Positions 1-9,628 are shown, numbered from the stretch's first letter. The stretch is 64,000 nt of DNA from Myxococcus sp. RHSTA-1-4 (GCF_020037125.1 NZ_JAIQDG010000049.1:1-64000); one strand, 5' to 3'. The notes: generated by a model from the letters alone, not told the origin. Translations and numbers: made by a program.

Positions 1-283
1 GCGCGTGGGCCAGGCCCTGCGCGAGAGGCTCGGATGCGGCTCCCTCCCGCTGAAGCTCCGCCGCGGCCGAGGGCTTCTCCCCCGCGCCACCGCCAAGCAG
101 CAGCCAGCGCCCGTCGGACAGCCGCGTCACGCTCTGCCCCGTCTCCGCTTTGGGGCTCTCCTCCGTCAGCGCCTGTACCGCCTCGCTCGAAACCTCGGCG
201 AAGGGGACCTCCTCCGTGCAGCCCGCAAGGGCCGCCAGCAGCAGGATGCAGGTGGCAACCTTCAAACTCTTGGCTCGAGGCAT
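1..283 (-). CDS. Kelch-like repeat lipoprotein, N-terminal part (runs off left edge)
   Basis: An open frame on the minus strand starts at the ATG at 283, with GAGGAG about 7 nt upstream, and continues past base 1 without a stop (94 codons visible). The N-terminus is a lipoprotein signal: basic start, hydrophobic stretch, lipobox LAGC at about residues 19-22. It is therefore probably an outer-membrane or periplasmic lipoprotein. After an acidic spacer the motif TRLSDGRWLLLGG appears. This resembles the first strand of Kelch repeats, which are common in large myxobacterial lipoproteins. The rest of the repeats would lie outside the window, so the Kelch assignment rests on one motif. Function unknown. 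Confidence 0.6.
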   Translation of the reverse strand, partial: MPRAKSLKVATCILLLAALAGCTEEVPFAEVSSEAVQALTEESPKAETGQSVTRLSDGRWLLLGGGAGEKPSAAAELQREGAASEPLAQGLAHA

Positions 284-364
284 GACGCTCCTCGTTGGAA
301 TGGTGGTTGGGGTCTTGAATGGTTCGCGGGCAGTCATCGGGTGTTCACCTGGCTGTCAGCAGGC

Positions 365-989
365 TCAAGGGATGGAAAAGGCCGCGGCCGGCCTGCCCGA
401 GGGCAATGCCAGACTCGTCAGCGCGTGGAGGAGCTCGACGAGGTCGGCCCCGCTCGGCGGGCGTCAGGTCGCCCACCCGCAGCCCCTCACTGGACCGGTA
501 GTACAGTTCGCGCTCGACGGATTCGGCCAGCGTGGCGACGCTGCCATCGTGCATGCAGGGGGCCGTCACGGCCACGTTGCACAGCGAATGCGTGGTGAGT
601 GGGTCGAGCACCAGCTCCTTCAAAGAGCCACGCCGCCCGTCCCAGAACAACTCTCGAGCACGGCCTGCGCCAATCAGACTCGGCGCATTACGGGTTCCCG
701 CCCGACCATACACGTCAGGTGTCACGGGCTGGCTGTCAGCGAATGCCGCCTCGGGCCGGTGACAGGTGGCGCAAGCCACCGTCCCATCGGCACTCAAGCA
801 GGTATCGAAGAAGAGCGCCTCACCCAGGGCGGCAGAGGCGCGCACATCAGGGAGGGAGCCTCGCCCCTCCGCCACTGCCATCGCCGGCACGAGGAGCGCG
901 ATGCCAGCCCACACCACGGCCTGAAACAGACGCCGCGCGCGGACAGACACCCCTCCGTTGTCCTGGACGGACCCCGTCCATCCCTGCAC
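365..989 (-). pseudogene. Decayed diheme cytochrome c peroxidase (MauG/CcpA family)
   Basis: The frame from 989 encodes a signal peptide (VWAGIALLVPAMAVAEG) and then a clear N-terminal peroxidase domain. This includes LFFDTCLSADGTVACATCH with the first heme site CATCH, and the family motif APSLIGAGRARELFWDGR. At LVLDPLTTH it jumps directly to the C-terminal block NVAVTAPCMHDGSVATL, so the central part with the second CxxCH is missing. Near 446-451 an extra C in a C-run (G on the coding strand) shifts the frame. The expected ending ERADLVELLHALTSLALP continues in another frame to a TGA at 365-367. Family members are about 300-400 residues long with two hemes. An internal deletion plus a frameshift make this a pseudogene. 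The frameshift alone could be a sequencing error, but the deletion would remain. Confidence 0.75.
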
Positions 990-1026
990 TTGCTACTGCT
1001 CCTACCGGCCCGCCAGTTGTCTGACT

Positions 1027-1055
1027 ATTTCAAAAATGGACAAGCAGACACGCAA
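1027..1055 (-). promoter_or_regulatory. Possible sigma70-type promoter of the peroxidase pseudogene
   Basis: On the minus strand, TTGCGT (1050-1055) and TGAAAT (1027-1032) are separated by 17 nt within a locally AT-richer patch just upstream of the pseudogene. Spacing is ideal but both boxes are imperfect, so this is only a candidate. Confidence 0.25.
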
Positions 1056-1115
1056 GGTCAAGTCTTTTCTGACTGCTGGACTGGACGGCGCAAGAGAGTG
1101 ACGCCGGCCTCGGGC

Positions 1116-1631
1116 TCACGGGTACGTGTCCACCACCTGGATGACACCGGTGTTGTCCTGCACGACGGAGAAGCCCTTCATCGGGCTCGGGTAGGCAATC
1201 AGCCCCTCGCCGTCCCTGTCCCAGCGCGAGTCCAACAGGATTCCGCAGAAGGGCACCGAGCCGCCGCCGCTCTCTGGCAGGAAGATGCGATCATACCGCC
1301 CGAACACCCGGTGCTTCGTCACGTACAGGCGCCCGCCGATGCGCGCCCCGGGCAGCTTCTTCTCCCCCTCGCCCCGGGGCAGTGCAATCACGAAGCTGTA
1401 GTTGTACCGGGCCGGCCCCGGGTGGTCCTGGATGGCGTCCACGATGACGGGGACCTTGTCCCCCGGCTTCAGCCCCAGCCGCTCCATCTGCAACAGGGCC
1501 CCGCGCGGGCACGCGCCCTCCGGCGGCATCCACTTCGGACGCTCCGGCTTCGCATCCGCCTCTTGCGTGTGCCGGCAGCCCGCCACCAGGGACAGCACCA
1601 GCAGCCCCGCCATCCACCCGGACCCGCGCAT
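1116..1631 (-). CDS. Small lipoprotein of unknown function
   Basis: 171 residues. The start is the ATG at 1631, preceded by GGAAGAG, only 16 nt after the stop of the upstream Omp85 gene, so it is probably the last gene of the sgmX-AAA-tamB-tamA unit. The N-terminus is a lipoprotein signal (GLLVLSLVAGC, Cys at about residue 19). The mature part has no motif I recognise. It contains GDKVPVIVDAIQD and a beta-rich half with WDRDGEGLIAY. Location behind tamA suggests an envelope role, perhaps as an accessory lipoprotein of the Omp85 machine. That is inference from context only. Confidence 0.65.
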   Translation of the reverse strand: MRGSGWMAGLLVLSLVAGCRHTQEADAKPERPKWMPPEGACPRGALLQMERLGLKPGDKVPVIVDAIQDHPGPARYNYSFVIALPRGEGEKKLPGARIGGRLYVTKHRVFGRYDRIFLPESGGGSVPFCGILLDSRWDRDGEGLIAYPSPMKGFSVVQDNTGVIQVVDTYP

Positions 1632-1647
1632 GCGCTCTTCCGCCTCC

Positions 1648-4600
1648 TCAGAACGTGCCGATGCTGAAGTGGAACTGCGTGGTCGCCTCGTTCACCGTCT
1701 CGTCCGGGTCCAGGTTGAAGCCCACGTCGAAGGCCAGCGGGCCCACCGGCGTCACGTACCGCAGGCCCGCGCCCGCCGCGTACCGCAGCCGCTCCGGGTC
1801 GAAGCGCGTCCGGTCCAGCCACAGGTTGCCCGCCTCGAAGAACAGCCCCAGGTCCACGGACGTCAGCGCCGGCAGCCGCAGTTCCGCCTTGCCCAGCGTG
1901 AACAACTCACCGCCCTGGCTCGCCGGCACCTGCCCCGCCAGCACCGCCTTCAGCTCCTCCGAGCACCCCGCCGGCGTAATCAACGCCTGGCAGTCCCGCA
2001 GCCGCTGGTGCAGCGCCCCGCGCACGTCCTCCGGCAGCACCCCGTCCTCGCGGAAGCCCCGCAGGCTCGACGAGCCCCCCAGGTAGAACAGCTTCGAGCC
2101 GATGGCCTGCGCCCCCTCCTCCAGCGGGATGATGGTCCCCGCGCGCGCCGACAGCGCCACGCTCGCCCGCCGCCCCAGGGGAATGTAGCCACTCAGGTTG
2201 CTCGACAGCTTCACCCCGTCAATCGGGTACCCCGCCACGCGGTTGCCCGCCACGTCCGTGGGCTTCACGCTCAACCCGCGGGTGAACTCCGCGCTGGAGA
2301 TGAACACCACGCCCCTGCGCGGATTCGCCGGGTCGTCCCGGAAGTCCAGCGTGAGCGAGGGCCGCAGCGAGTGCAGCGCGAAGTCGCCGAACGGGTAGCG
2401 CAGCCGCTCCTGGTCCGCGCGGTTCAACAACTCCAGCACGCCCGCGCGCGAGCGCAGCCGGTTGTTCTCCACTTCGTAGGACAGCGACAGGTTGAGCCAC
2501 GAGGCCGCCACCCAGTCCAGCGCCGCCGCCGCGGCGAACCGCGTGGACACATACGAGGGCCGGTGCACGCGCTCGCCAATCAGGTCCACGCGCGCGCCCA
2601 CCTCCAGGGGCAGCAGGAAGTACAGCCGGGGCTGCGCCAGCGCCAGGTTGCCGCGCCCGCCCAGCCCGCTCAGCCCCTGCAACTCCGCGTCACAGCCCGG
2701 CGCCAGCGCACCGTCCGGGCCTCGCTGGCTGCAGGCGATGCGCCGGTTCTCCGACAGCGCCTCCGCGCTCCAGCCCGCGTAGTTCACCTTCCCGCGCGCC
2801 AGCAGACTCAAGCCCAGCCCGTCCATGTTGCGGTACGCCGTGTCCAGCGAGATTCGCGGACCGTCCACCAGGAAGTAGCCGCCGGACACCTCGCCATCCA
2901 GCCGGGGCCGCTCCTGCACCGTCACCAGCACGTCCTTCGTCGCCTCGCGCCGCGTGGGGTCCGTCAGCGACACCTCCACCTGCCGGAACACGCCCAGCCG
3001 CGCCAGGCGCCGCTGGCCCTCCGTCAGCTCGTCCACCGAGACGGGCCTGCCCTCCTCCAGGGCCAGGTTCGCCATCACCAGGTCCGGGTCCGTGCGCGTC
3101 AGCCCCTGCACCAGAATCTTGCCCAACCGCACCTGCGGCCCGGAGTCCGCGCGGAACACCACCGTCGCCGCCTGCCCCTCCCCGTCCACGCCCGTCTCCG
3201 TGGTGGCCCGCGCGAAGAGGTAGCCCGACTGCGCCAGCACCTGCTCCAGCGACTGCCGCGCCGCCTCCACCTTCTCGAAGCTCAGGGGCTGGCCCCGGCG
3301 CACCTTCAGGGCCACCGGAAGCAGGGACACCTCCTTCGGCACGCCCTCGAAGCGCACCTCCGACACGAGCGCCCGCGGCCCCTCCTCCACTTCGAAGTCC
3401 GCCACCGCCGTGTGGCCCGCCACGTCCACCGTCAACCCGCGGAACGAGACGGCCGCCGACAGGTAGCCCTGCTCGCGGTACGCCTCGTTCATCGCGTCCA
3501 CCGCCTCCAGCCACGCGTCCTCCACGTACACCGTGGACGGGTCCGGCGGCGGCGGCGGCTCCGCCACCTCGGGGCCGTGGCGCCCCTCCACGTTCAGCGG
3601 GTCGTCCAGCATGCGCAGGTCCAGCTCCGGCCGCACCTCGCCCGCCCGCACCCGCTCCGTCAGCAGCGCGCGCAGCGCCTCCGAGGACAGCCCCTGGTTG
3701 CCGTGGAAGCGCACCTCCGTCACCCGCAGCGGGTGCCCCTCCTCCACGTCGAAGGCCAGCGCGGCCAGCGCTCCGTCCTTCCGCATCACCTCGCGCGGGC
3801 GCACGCGCGCGTCGTGGAAGCCGCGGCGGCGGTAGAAGGCCTCCACCCGCCGCGCCAGCCGGCCCGCCACCACCTCGTCCAGCGCCTCCGCCGCGTCGTG
3901 CGCCAGCACCCGCTCCAGCAGCGCCGGCGGGAAGCGGCGGTTGCCGTGGAAGCGCACCGTGTATCGCGGCCCCGCCGACAGCGGCACCGCCACCGTGGCC
4001 GCGCTCCCCTCCACCAGCACCACCGGCGTGCCCACCTGCGCGCGCCAGTGCCCCGCCTCGCGCAGCAGCGTGCGCAGCCGCTCCAGCCCCTCGTCCAGAC
4101 GCGCCCGGTTGAACACCGCGCCGGGCCGCATCTCCAGCACCTCCAGCAGCCGTGGCAGGGGCAGGCCGGGGCTCCCGGAGAACGTCACGCCCCGCACCCG
4201 CGTGGGCACGCCCTCATCCACGAGGAGCGTCACCGCCACCCCGTCCGTCACAGGCTCCTGCCGCGCCGTCACCTTCGTCGAGTCGTAGCCCCGGCGCTGG
4301 TACGCCTGGAGCACGGAGGACACCGCCCCCTCCAGCTCCTCCGCGTCCAGCGGTCCTCCCTCGAGGAGGCCACTCGCGTCGATGAGCTCTCCCTCGCTCA
4401 GCTCCTGGTTGCCCTCGAAGCGCAGCCGCGCCAGCCGGGCCACGGGCGTGAGCTGGAACACCAGCCTCACGCCGCCGGGCACCTCCACCGTGCGCGCCAC
4501 CACGTCCGTGAAGCGCCCCGTGGCCCACAGCCGCTCCACCGAGCGCCGCACCGCGCCCGGCGACAGCGTCTGCCCCTTGCGCACCGCCACCAGCCCGCTC

Positions 4601-4821
4601 AGGCCCTGCGCGTCCGCGCCGCCCGGCAGGTGCAGCTCCACCGCCACGATGTTCGGACGGGCCTCGCCGGCACCCTCGGACTGCGCCGCCGCCGCGCGCG
4701 CCAGGAGGACGCACAGCAGCGCCACCCATGCCCTGACGGCGCGGGCTACTCGACCTCCCAGCTCAGCTTCAGCTCGAGCCCGAGGTTGCCAAACGAGGCT
4801 TCGCTGTTCTCGTTGTCCCAC
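1648..4821 (-). CDS. tamA: Omp85-family outer membrane assembly protein with seven POTRA domains (TamA/BamA-like)
   Basis: About 1057 residues. After a signal sequence (ALLCVLLARAAAA) I count seven POTRA-like repeats with recurrent VRFxGN motifs, for example LRFEGNQEL, VRFHGNRRF, VRFHGNQGL and VRFEGV. One carries a proline-rich insert (EPPPPPDP). A 16-strand Omp85 barrel follows, with the diagnostic loop-6 motif GGSSSLRGF and a C-terminal strand ending in aromatic F. Omp85 proteins insert beta-barrel proteins into the outer membrane. TamA of E. coli has three POTRAs and BamA five, so seven is unusual. The position directly after tamB indicates a TamA-like partner. The start is uncertain: GTG at 4821 overlaps tamB by 76 nt and keeps the basic n-region. 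GTG at 4725 is an alternative. Confidence 0.85.
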   Translation of the reverse strand: MGQREQRSLVWQPRARAEAELGGRVARAVRAWVALLCVLLARAAAAQSEGAGEARPNIVAVELHLPGGADAQGLSGLVAVRKGQTLSPGAVRRSVERLWATGRFTDVVARTVEVPGGVRLVFQLTPVARLARLRFEGNQELSEGELIDASGLLEGGPLDAEELEGAVSSVLQAYQRRGYDSTKVTARQEPVTDGVAVTLLVDEGVPTRVRGVTFSGSPGLPLPRLLEVLEMRPGAVFNRARLDEGLERLRTLLREAGHWRAQVGTPVVLVEGSAATVAVPLSAGPRYTVRFHGNRRFPPALLERVLAHDAAEALDEVVAGRLARRVEAFYRRRGFHDARVRPREVMRKDGALAALAFDVEEGHPLRVTEVRFHGNQGLSSEALRALLTERVRAGEVRPELDLRMLDDPLNVEGRHGPEVAEPPPPPDPSTVYVEDAWLEAVDAMNEAYREQGYLSAAVSFRGLTVDVAGHTAVADFEVEEGPRALVSEVRFEGVPKEVSLLPVALKVRRGQPLSFEKVEAARQSLEQVLAQSGYLFARATTETGVDGEGQAATVVFRADSGPQVRLGKILVQGLTRTDPDLVMANLALEEGRPVSVDELTEGQRRLARLGVFRQVEVSLTDPTRREATKDVLVTVQERPRLDGEVSGGYFLVDGPRISLDTAYRNMDGLGLSLLARGKVNYAGWSAEALSENRRIACSQRGPDGALAPGCDAELQGLSGLGGRGNLALAQPRLYFLLPLEVGARVDLIGERVHRPSYVSTRFAAAAALDWVAASWLNLSLSYEVENNRLRSRAGVLELLNRADQERLRYPFGDFALHSLRPSLTLDFRDDPANPRRGVVFISSAEFTRGLSVKPTDVAGNRVAGYPIDGVKLSSNLSGYIPLGRRASVALSARAGTIIPLEEGAQAIGSKLFYLGGSSSLRGFREDGVLPEDVRGALHQRLRDCQALITPAGCSEELKAVLAGQVPASQGGELFTLGKAELRLPALTSVDLGLFFEAGNLWLDRTRFDPERLRYAAGAGLRYVTPVGPLAFDVGFNLDPDETVNEATTQFHFSIGTF

Positions 4822-7800
4822 TGGGCCTGAGCGGAGAGTCGGTCGTCGAAGCGGTACTCGGCGCGCGCCCGCGTGCCGCGTCCGCTCACCGGTTGAGTCA
4901 TGCTGATCTTAAGCTGCTCGCTCAGGAACTTCGACTCCAGTTGTGCGGTGGGCTCCGCCTGCCGCGTGGCGTCGTTGTAGGTGGTCGCAATCTGGAGGGA
5001 CAAATCCCGCAACACCGGGTTGCTGGGAAGAAACCGCTGGAGCTGCCGATCGAGCCCCGACACGTTGAAGAGGGCCTCGGCCGCCAGGCCGGCGCTCGCC
5101 GTGGCCGCCGTGTCCCGGTCCGACGAGGTGAAGCCCAGGGTGAGCAGGGAGACGATGTCCCCCTCCACCAGCGCCGGCTCCGAGGAGAGCTGGATGCGCG
5201 GGTCCGCCGGCTTGCCGAAGGCGTGCAGCCGCACCAGGTACTCGCGCACCTGCGTCTGGGCCTGGACCTCGAAAATGGGGTCGATGCCGGTGGCATCCTG
5301 GAACTCGAGCTGGCCCTGGCTGATGGTGAAGGGGTTGTTGCGGAAGAACGCCTGGCTTCCCTCCGCCAGCTCCACCCGCCCCAGCAGGCCCGGCCGCAGG
5401 TCCGTGCCCGTCAGCCGCACGTCGCCCAGCAGGCGGGCCTTCGCCAGGTTGTTGTCCACCCGGACGTCACCGAAGTGCACGTTCACATCCCAGATGACCC
5501 AGGGCTTCGCGACCTCCCCCGAGGCGGACGTCGTCGAGGCCGAGGGCGGAGGCGTGGTGCGCTTCTGCAGCGACTTGAGCAGCGACTCCACGTCCAGCGC
5601 CTTCTGGTAGCGCATCTTGACGATGTCCAGCCCGCCCGTGACGGTGAAGCCCCGGGGCGGGCCAATCACCTGGAGCAGGCCGGAGAACGTGGCGGGCAGG
5701 TCCTCCGTGAGGCGGTAGGGCACCTCGTCGAGCTGCACCGTGAGGCCCAGCCGCCGCGGAAGGAAGCGCTCCAGCCGCACGTCCCCGCGCGCGGACACGC
5801 GCCCCTCGTTGAGCTGCCCCTGCAGGTGCTCCAGCAGCACCCGCTGGCCCGTCATCTCCAGGCGCCCGGACATGTTGCGCACGTTGACGGGCCAGTCGCG
5901 CAGCGCCAGCCGCAAGTCGAGCAGCTCCGCGGTGCCCACCACGGACGGCGACTCCAGCGTGCCACTGGCCTCCGCGTCCACGGTGACGCGGCCGGTGGCG
6001 CGCTCCACCATGGAGGGCAGCAGCGACTCCAGCACGCGCACGTCCCACCCGCCCCGCAGCGTGACGGCCATCCCGCGAGGGCTCATCCACCCGCCCAGCG
6101 ACAGGTCCACGTGCGGGCCCGTGAAGCGGAAGGGCTGCACGTCCACGCGGCCTCCCGCGTAGGCGAGGACGATGGGGCCCGCGTTCTCCCCGCGCAGGTC
6201 GTCGCGCGACAGCACCAGCCGGTCCACGGTGGCGTTCACCTGCGAGCCGGCGGGCTCCAGCAGCAGGCCCTTCGCGCTCAGCGTGCCGGAGAGCGCCCCG
6301 GAGACGCCCGCCCACAGCGGCCCCGAGGGCAGCAGCGGACGGATTTCCGGCAGCGCCAGCGAGCCCTGCGCCTCGTAGGGCCAGTTGTCCTGGACCTTGA
6401 TGTGGATGCGGCCGTTGGCGTCCTGGAAGGGGTGGCCCCACACGTCGAAGTCACGGCCCACCATGCGCCCCGTGAGGTCCATGGGGCCGAGGTTGCGGTC
6501 GGCGAAGGTGACGCGCGGGGCCTTCAGCGTGGCGTCCACCACGGGCACGTCGGCGGTGCCGGACACCACGCCGTCCATCACCATCGTCCCCTCGATGCCC
6601 ATCTCCCTGGCCAGCTCCGGCCCCACCACCTCGCCCAGCGACAGGCCGTCGCCGCCGAAGCGGTAGTCCAGCCCACCCGCGAAGGTGAAGGTGCCGTCCG
6701 CCCACGTGCGCCCCAGCGGCCCCTTCAGCACGGTGCGCTCCAGCACCATCGCCTTGCCGTCCACGAAGCGCAGGCGCAGGGCCCCGTCGCCCATGCGGCG
6801 CCCGAGGTACGTGGTGTCCTTCACGTCGAAGGCCACCAGCCCCTCCAGCTTCTCCACCGGGCTGTCCACCTCCACCCGTCCCGTGGCCGTGCCGCCCAGC
6901 GTCCCCCGCATCACCCCCAGCGCCGGGCTCAGCCCCGCGATGACGTCCACCAGGTCCTCGGTGCGTCCCTGCGGGACGTTCGCCTCCAGGCGCAGGCCGA
7001 GCAGCCGCCCGAAGGACACGCCCGCCTTGCCGTAGTACTGCGTGCGCCCCTTCTGGCCGGTGAAGGCGGGGAAGGCCAGCACTCCATCCGAGTAGCCCAG
7101 CTTCCCCTGCAGCACGCCCAGCGAGAGGTTCCAGAAGACGAAGTCACGCATGGACAGGCCCGCCTCCACCTTCACCTCCGAGGCGGGGCCGGTAATCGAG
7201 TACGTCGCGCTCCCCCGCCCCGCCCACTGCAGGCCGGCGATGTGGCCGAAGTCGCCGAGGTCCAGGTCGCCGTGGCCGTGGATGTCCAGCCCCAGCCCGT
7301 CGCCGATGAGCAGCGCCACGTCGCCAGACACGCGGGAGCGGCCGGACTCCGCGGTGATGTGGTTGAAGGACACGCGGTCCGGCTGAATCTTCACCTGCGC
7401 CTGGGCGCGGCCCTTGTCGAACTCCAGGATGGTGAGCCCCTCCGGCTCCGGCGCGTCGAACGCGCGCGTGGCCAGCACGAAGCGGCCGGTGCGCAGGTCC
7501 AGCGGGCCGGCCAGGGAGAAGCGCGGCAGCAGGTTGCCGGAGAGCTGCGCGTCCAGCGTGGCCGGGAAGTCCACCCAGGAGCCGTCCACGCCCGCCCGGT
7601 CGAGGATGCGCCCCAGCGACGCGTTCTCCGTCGACAGCGTCACCTCGAGCGGGAAGTTCGGCGTCAGCCCCAGCCGGCCGGTGGCGTGCACCTTCCCCGC
7701 GCCCACCGGAATCACCACGTCCTCCACCCGCACCTCGTCACCCGAGTACGACAGGCGCGCGGTCAGGTCCGTGGGGCCGAACCTGTCGTAGCCCAGCCCG

Positions 7801-8678
7801 CTGCCGGACAGCTCCAGCGACACCGCGGGCGACGCCGGCTTGCCGGCGATGGACACGCGAGACCAGAGGTGGCCCGTGGCCGGCTTCGGCACCAGGCGCG
7901 CCTGGGACAGCGTGCGCAGCGGGAGGAACACCTGCGCGTCCAGCGCCAGGTTCGGGTCGCACAGCGACTCCACGCGGCCGGACACGGTGGTGGTGATGTC
8001 GTCCAGCGACACCTCCGCGCGCTCCAGCTCCAGCAGCGCCTCGTCCGGGTCCACCGCGCCCGCCACCGCGAGCTGCCCCAGCGTCAGCTCCCGCCCGTCC
8101 GGCCCCAGCCGCACCAGCCCGCGCCGCGCCTCCACGTCCAGCTCGATGACGCCCCAGCGCTCCGCCCAGCGCAGGTCCAGCTCGCCCACCTCCACGCGCC
8201 GGCCCTCCGGCAGCGCCAGCCGCAGCTCCGCGCCGGTGATGTCCAGCCGCGACACGCGCAGCCGCTCCAGCGGGTCCAGGAAGCAGCCCTGTGCCTTCTT
8301 CCCCGGGTCCGCCGGCGGCTGGGACAAATCCAGCGTCACGCGGGGACGCGAGGCCCGCACCAGCGCCAGCGTCAGCCGTCCGCTGAGCGGCCGGAGGAAG
8401 CCGAGCTGCACCTCCGCCGTGTCCGCCGCCACCAGCGGCGTGTCCGTGCCCGGCAGGAAGAGGGAGAAGCCGTGCACCAGCACACGCGAGCCCAGCGGGT
8501 CCAGCTCGCACCGGCCGATGCCCACGTCCAGCCCCAGCACGTCCGGCAGGTGCCGCCGCGTCAGCGTGCAGGCCAGGTCCCACGTCGCCTGCATGCGCAA
8601 CAGCAGGATGCTCCCCGACAGGACGAGGAGCAGCGCCAGCAGCGCCCTGCGCGCACCGTTGCGACCGTGAGAGGCCAA
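4746..8678 (-). CDS. tamB: TamB-like translocation and assembly module protein (DUF490/AsmA-like)
   Basis: 1310 residues. One N-terminal inner-membrane anchor (LLALLLVLSGSILLL) is followed by a very long repetitive beta-strand region with the alternating pattern of the TamB/AsmA groove. The C-terminal DUF490 block contains EFQDATGIDPIFEVQAQT and LSSEPALVEGDIVSLL. TamB-type proteins span the periplasm and are linked to outer-membrane protein assembly and to anterograde phospholipid transport. The gene starts with TTG at 8678, five bases after the stop of the AAA ATPase gene. No in-frame ATG or GTG precedes the membrane anchor, so translational coupling is likely. It overlaps the following Omp85 gene, its expected partner. 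Confidence 0.88.
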   Translation of the reverse strand: MASHGRNGARRALLALLLVLSGSILLLRMQATWDLACTLTRRHLPDVLGLDVGIGRCELDPLGSRVLVHGFSLFLPGTDTPLVAADTAEVQLGFLRPLSGRLTLALVRASRPRVTLDLSQPPADPGKKAQGCFLDPLERLRVSRLDITGAELRLALPEGRRVEVGELDLRWAERWGVIELDVEARRGLVRLGPDGRELTLGQLAVAGAVDPDEALLELERAEVSLDDITTTVSGRVESLCDPNLALDAQVFLPLRTLSQARLVPKPATGHLWSRVSIAGKPASPAVSLELSGSGLGYDRFGPTDLTARLSYSGDEVRVEDVVIPVGAGKVHATGRLGLTPNFPLEVTLSTENASLGRILDRAGVDGSWVDFPATLDAQLSGNLLPRFSLAGPLDLRTGRFVLATRAFDAPEPEGLTILEFDKGRAQAQVKIQPDRVSFNHITAESGRSRVSGDVALLIGDGLGLDIHGHGDLDLGDFGHIAGLQWAGRGSATYSITGPASEVKVEAGLSMRDFVFWNLSLGVLQGKLGYSDGVLAFPAFTGQKGRTQYYGKAGVSFGRLLGLRLEANVPQGRTEDLVDVIAGLSPALGVMRGTLGGTATGRVEVDSPVEKLEGLVAFDVKDTTYLGRRMGDGALRLRFVDGKAMVLERTVLKGPLGRTWADGTFTFAGGLDYRFGGDGLSLGEVVGPELAREMGIEGTMVMDGVVSGTADVPVVDATLKAPRVTFADRNLGPMDLTGRMVGRDFDVWGHPFQDANGRIHIKVQDNWPYEAQGSLALPEIRPLLPSGPLWAGVSGALSGTLSAKGLLLEPAGSQVNATVDRLVLSRDDLRGENAGPIVLAYAGGRVDVQPFRFTGPHVDLSLGGWMSPRGMAVTLRGGWDVRVLESLLPSMVERATGRVTVDAEASGTLESPSVVGTAELLDLRLALRDWPVNVRNMSGRLEMTGQRVLLEHLQGQLNEGRVSARGDVRLERFLPRRLGLTVQLDEVPYRLTEDLPATFSGLLQVIGPPRGFTVTGGLDIVKMRYQKALDVESLLKSLQKRTTPPPSASTTSASGEVAKPWVIWDVNVHFGDVRVDNNLAKARLLGDVRLTGTDLRPGLLGRVELAEGSQAFFRNNPFTISQGQLEFQDATGIDPIFEVQAQTQVREYLVRLHAFGKPADPRIQLSSEPALVEGDIVSLLTLGFTSSDRDTAATASAGLAAEALFNVSGLDRQLQRFLPSNPVLRDLSLQIATTYNDATRQAEPTAQLESKFLSEQLKISMTQPVSGRGTRARAEYRFDDRLSAQAQWDNENSEASFGNLGLELKLSWEVE

Positions 8679-8683
8679 AGCCG

Positions 8684-9628
8684 CTACAGCTTACCCAGCC
8701 CTTCGAGGTAGCGGTCGATCTCCGCCAGGTCCACCTTGCTGCTGGCCGTCCGGGGCAGCGCCGTGACGGAGGCGCCCGCTCGCTCGCCTGCTTCCCCGGC
8801 GGGCGAGTTCACCCCCTGGAGGCCCAGGTTCTTCCCGATGCGGTGCACCAGGTCCGCGGAGACGGTGTCCTGCCGCGCGAGGAACGCCTCGAAGAGGGCG
8901 TTGTCGCACAGGGTGTTGATGACGCGGGGCGAGCCGGAGGAGTGCTCGTGCACCGCCAGCAGCGCCTCCGGGGTGAAGGGCATGCGCGGGCACCCGGCCA
9001 GCCGGAGGCGGTGCTTGACGTACGCCTCCGTGGACTCGGCGGTGAAGGGCTCCAGCTTGTAGCGCATGGCCACCCGCTGCGCGAGCGGCGGGTCCAGCTT
9101 CAGGTTCTTCTCTATCTCCGGCAGCCCGAAGAAGACGAAGGAGATGAGCTTGCGCTCCGGCACCTCCAGGTTCAGCAGCCCCCGGAACTCCTCCATCAGC
9201 TCACGCGTCTCCAGCATCTGCGCCTCGTCGATGAGGACGACGGCCTTCTTGCCGGACTCGTAGATTTGCAGGAGCCGCTGGTAGAGCTGCGACAGGAGCG
9301 CCAGCTTCTCCTGCGCCGGGTTCTCCACGCCGAGCTGCAGGGCAATGCGCCGCAGCAGCCAGTTGGCGGTGATGCCGGAGTGGATGATGACCAGCAGCGC
9401 GGCCTCGTACTCGGACTCGGGCAGCGAGTCGAGCATGCGGCGCGCCAGCGTCGTCTTGCCCGCGCCGATGTCACCGACGAGGATGGACAGGCCCTTCATG
9501 TAGCTCACCGCGTGCATCAGCCGGGTGAGCGCCTGCGAGTGCTGCGCGGAGTTGTAATAGAAGCGGCTGACCGGAGCGTTGGAGAACGGCTCCTGGGTCA
9601 ACTCGAAGAAGTCCAGGTACGTAGTCAT
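8684..9628 (-). CDS. ExeA/GspA-like AAA ATPase
   Basis: 314 residues, ATG at 9628. The N-terminus (YLDFFELTQEPFSNAP) is typical of the ExeA/GspA and phage MuB-like AAA group. The Walker A GDIGAGKT lies at about residues 52-59, Walker B VVLIDEAQ at about 130-137, and an arginine-rich sensor region GSPRVINTLCDNAL further on. ExeA with ExeB helps assemble secretins through peptidoglycan in type II secretion. This protein has no transmembrane segment and no peptidoglycan-binding domain, so it is cytoplasmic. It sits 33 nt after sgmX and five bases before tamB. A role in pilus or envelope assembly is plausible from its neighbours but not shown by the sequence. Confidence 0.8.
   Translation of the reverse strand: MTTYLDFFELTQEPFSNAPVSRFYYNSAQHSQALTRLMHAVSYMKGLSILVGDIGAGKTTLARRMLDSLPESEYEAALLVIIHSGITANWLLRRIALQLGVENPAQEKLALLSQLYQRLLQIYESGKKAVVLIDEAQMLETRELMEEFRGLLNLEVPERKLISFVFFGLPEIEKNLKLDPPLAQRVAMRYKLEPFTAESTEAYVKHRLRLAGCPRMPFTPEALLAVHEHSSGSPRVINTLCDNALFEAFLARQDTVSADLVHRIGKNLGLQGVNSPAGEAGERAGASVTALPRTASSKVDLAEIDRYLEGLGKL

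Noticed and set aside
1402..4830. Long plus-strand open frame of 1142 codons opposite the Omp85 gene
   Set aside because: Its product is an R/H/Q/L-rich repetitive chain, the typical antisense shadow of a high-GC gene. The minus frame encodes a complete Omp85 protein.
4893..8711. Plus-strand open frame of 1272 codons opposite tamB
   Set aside because: Same antisense composition; the minus frame has clear TamB features and correct codon bias.
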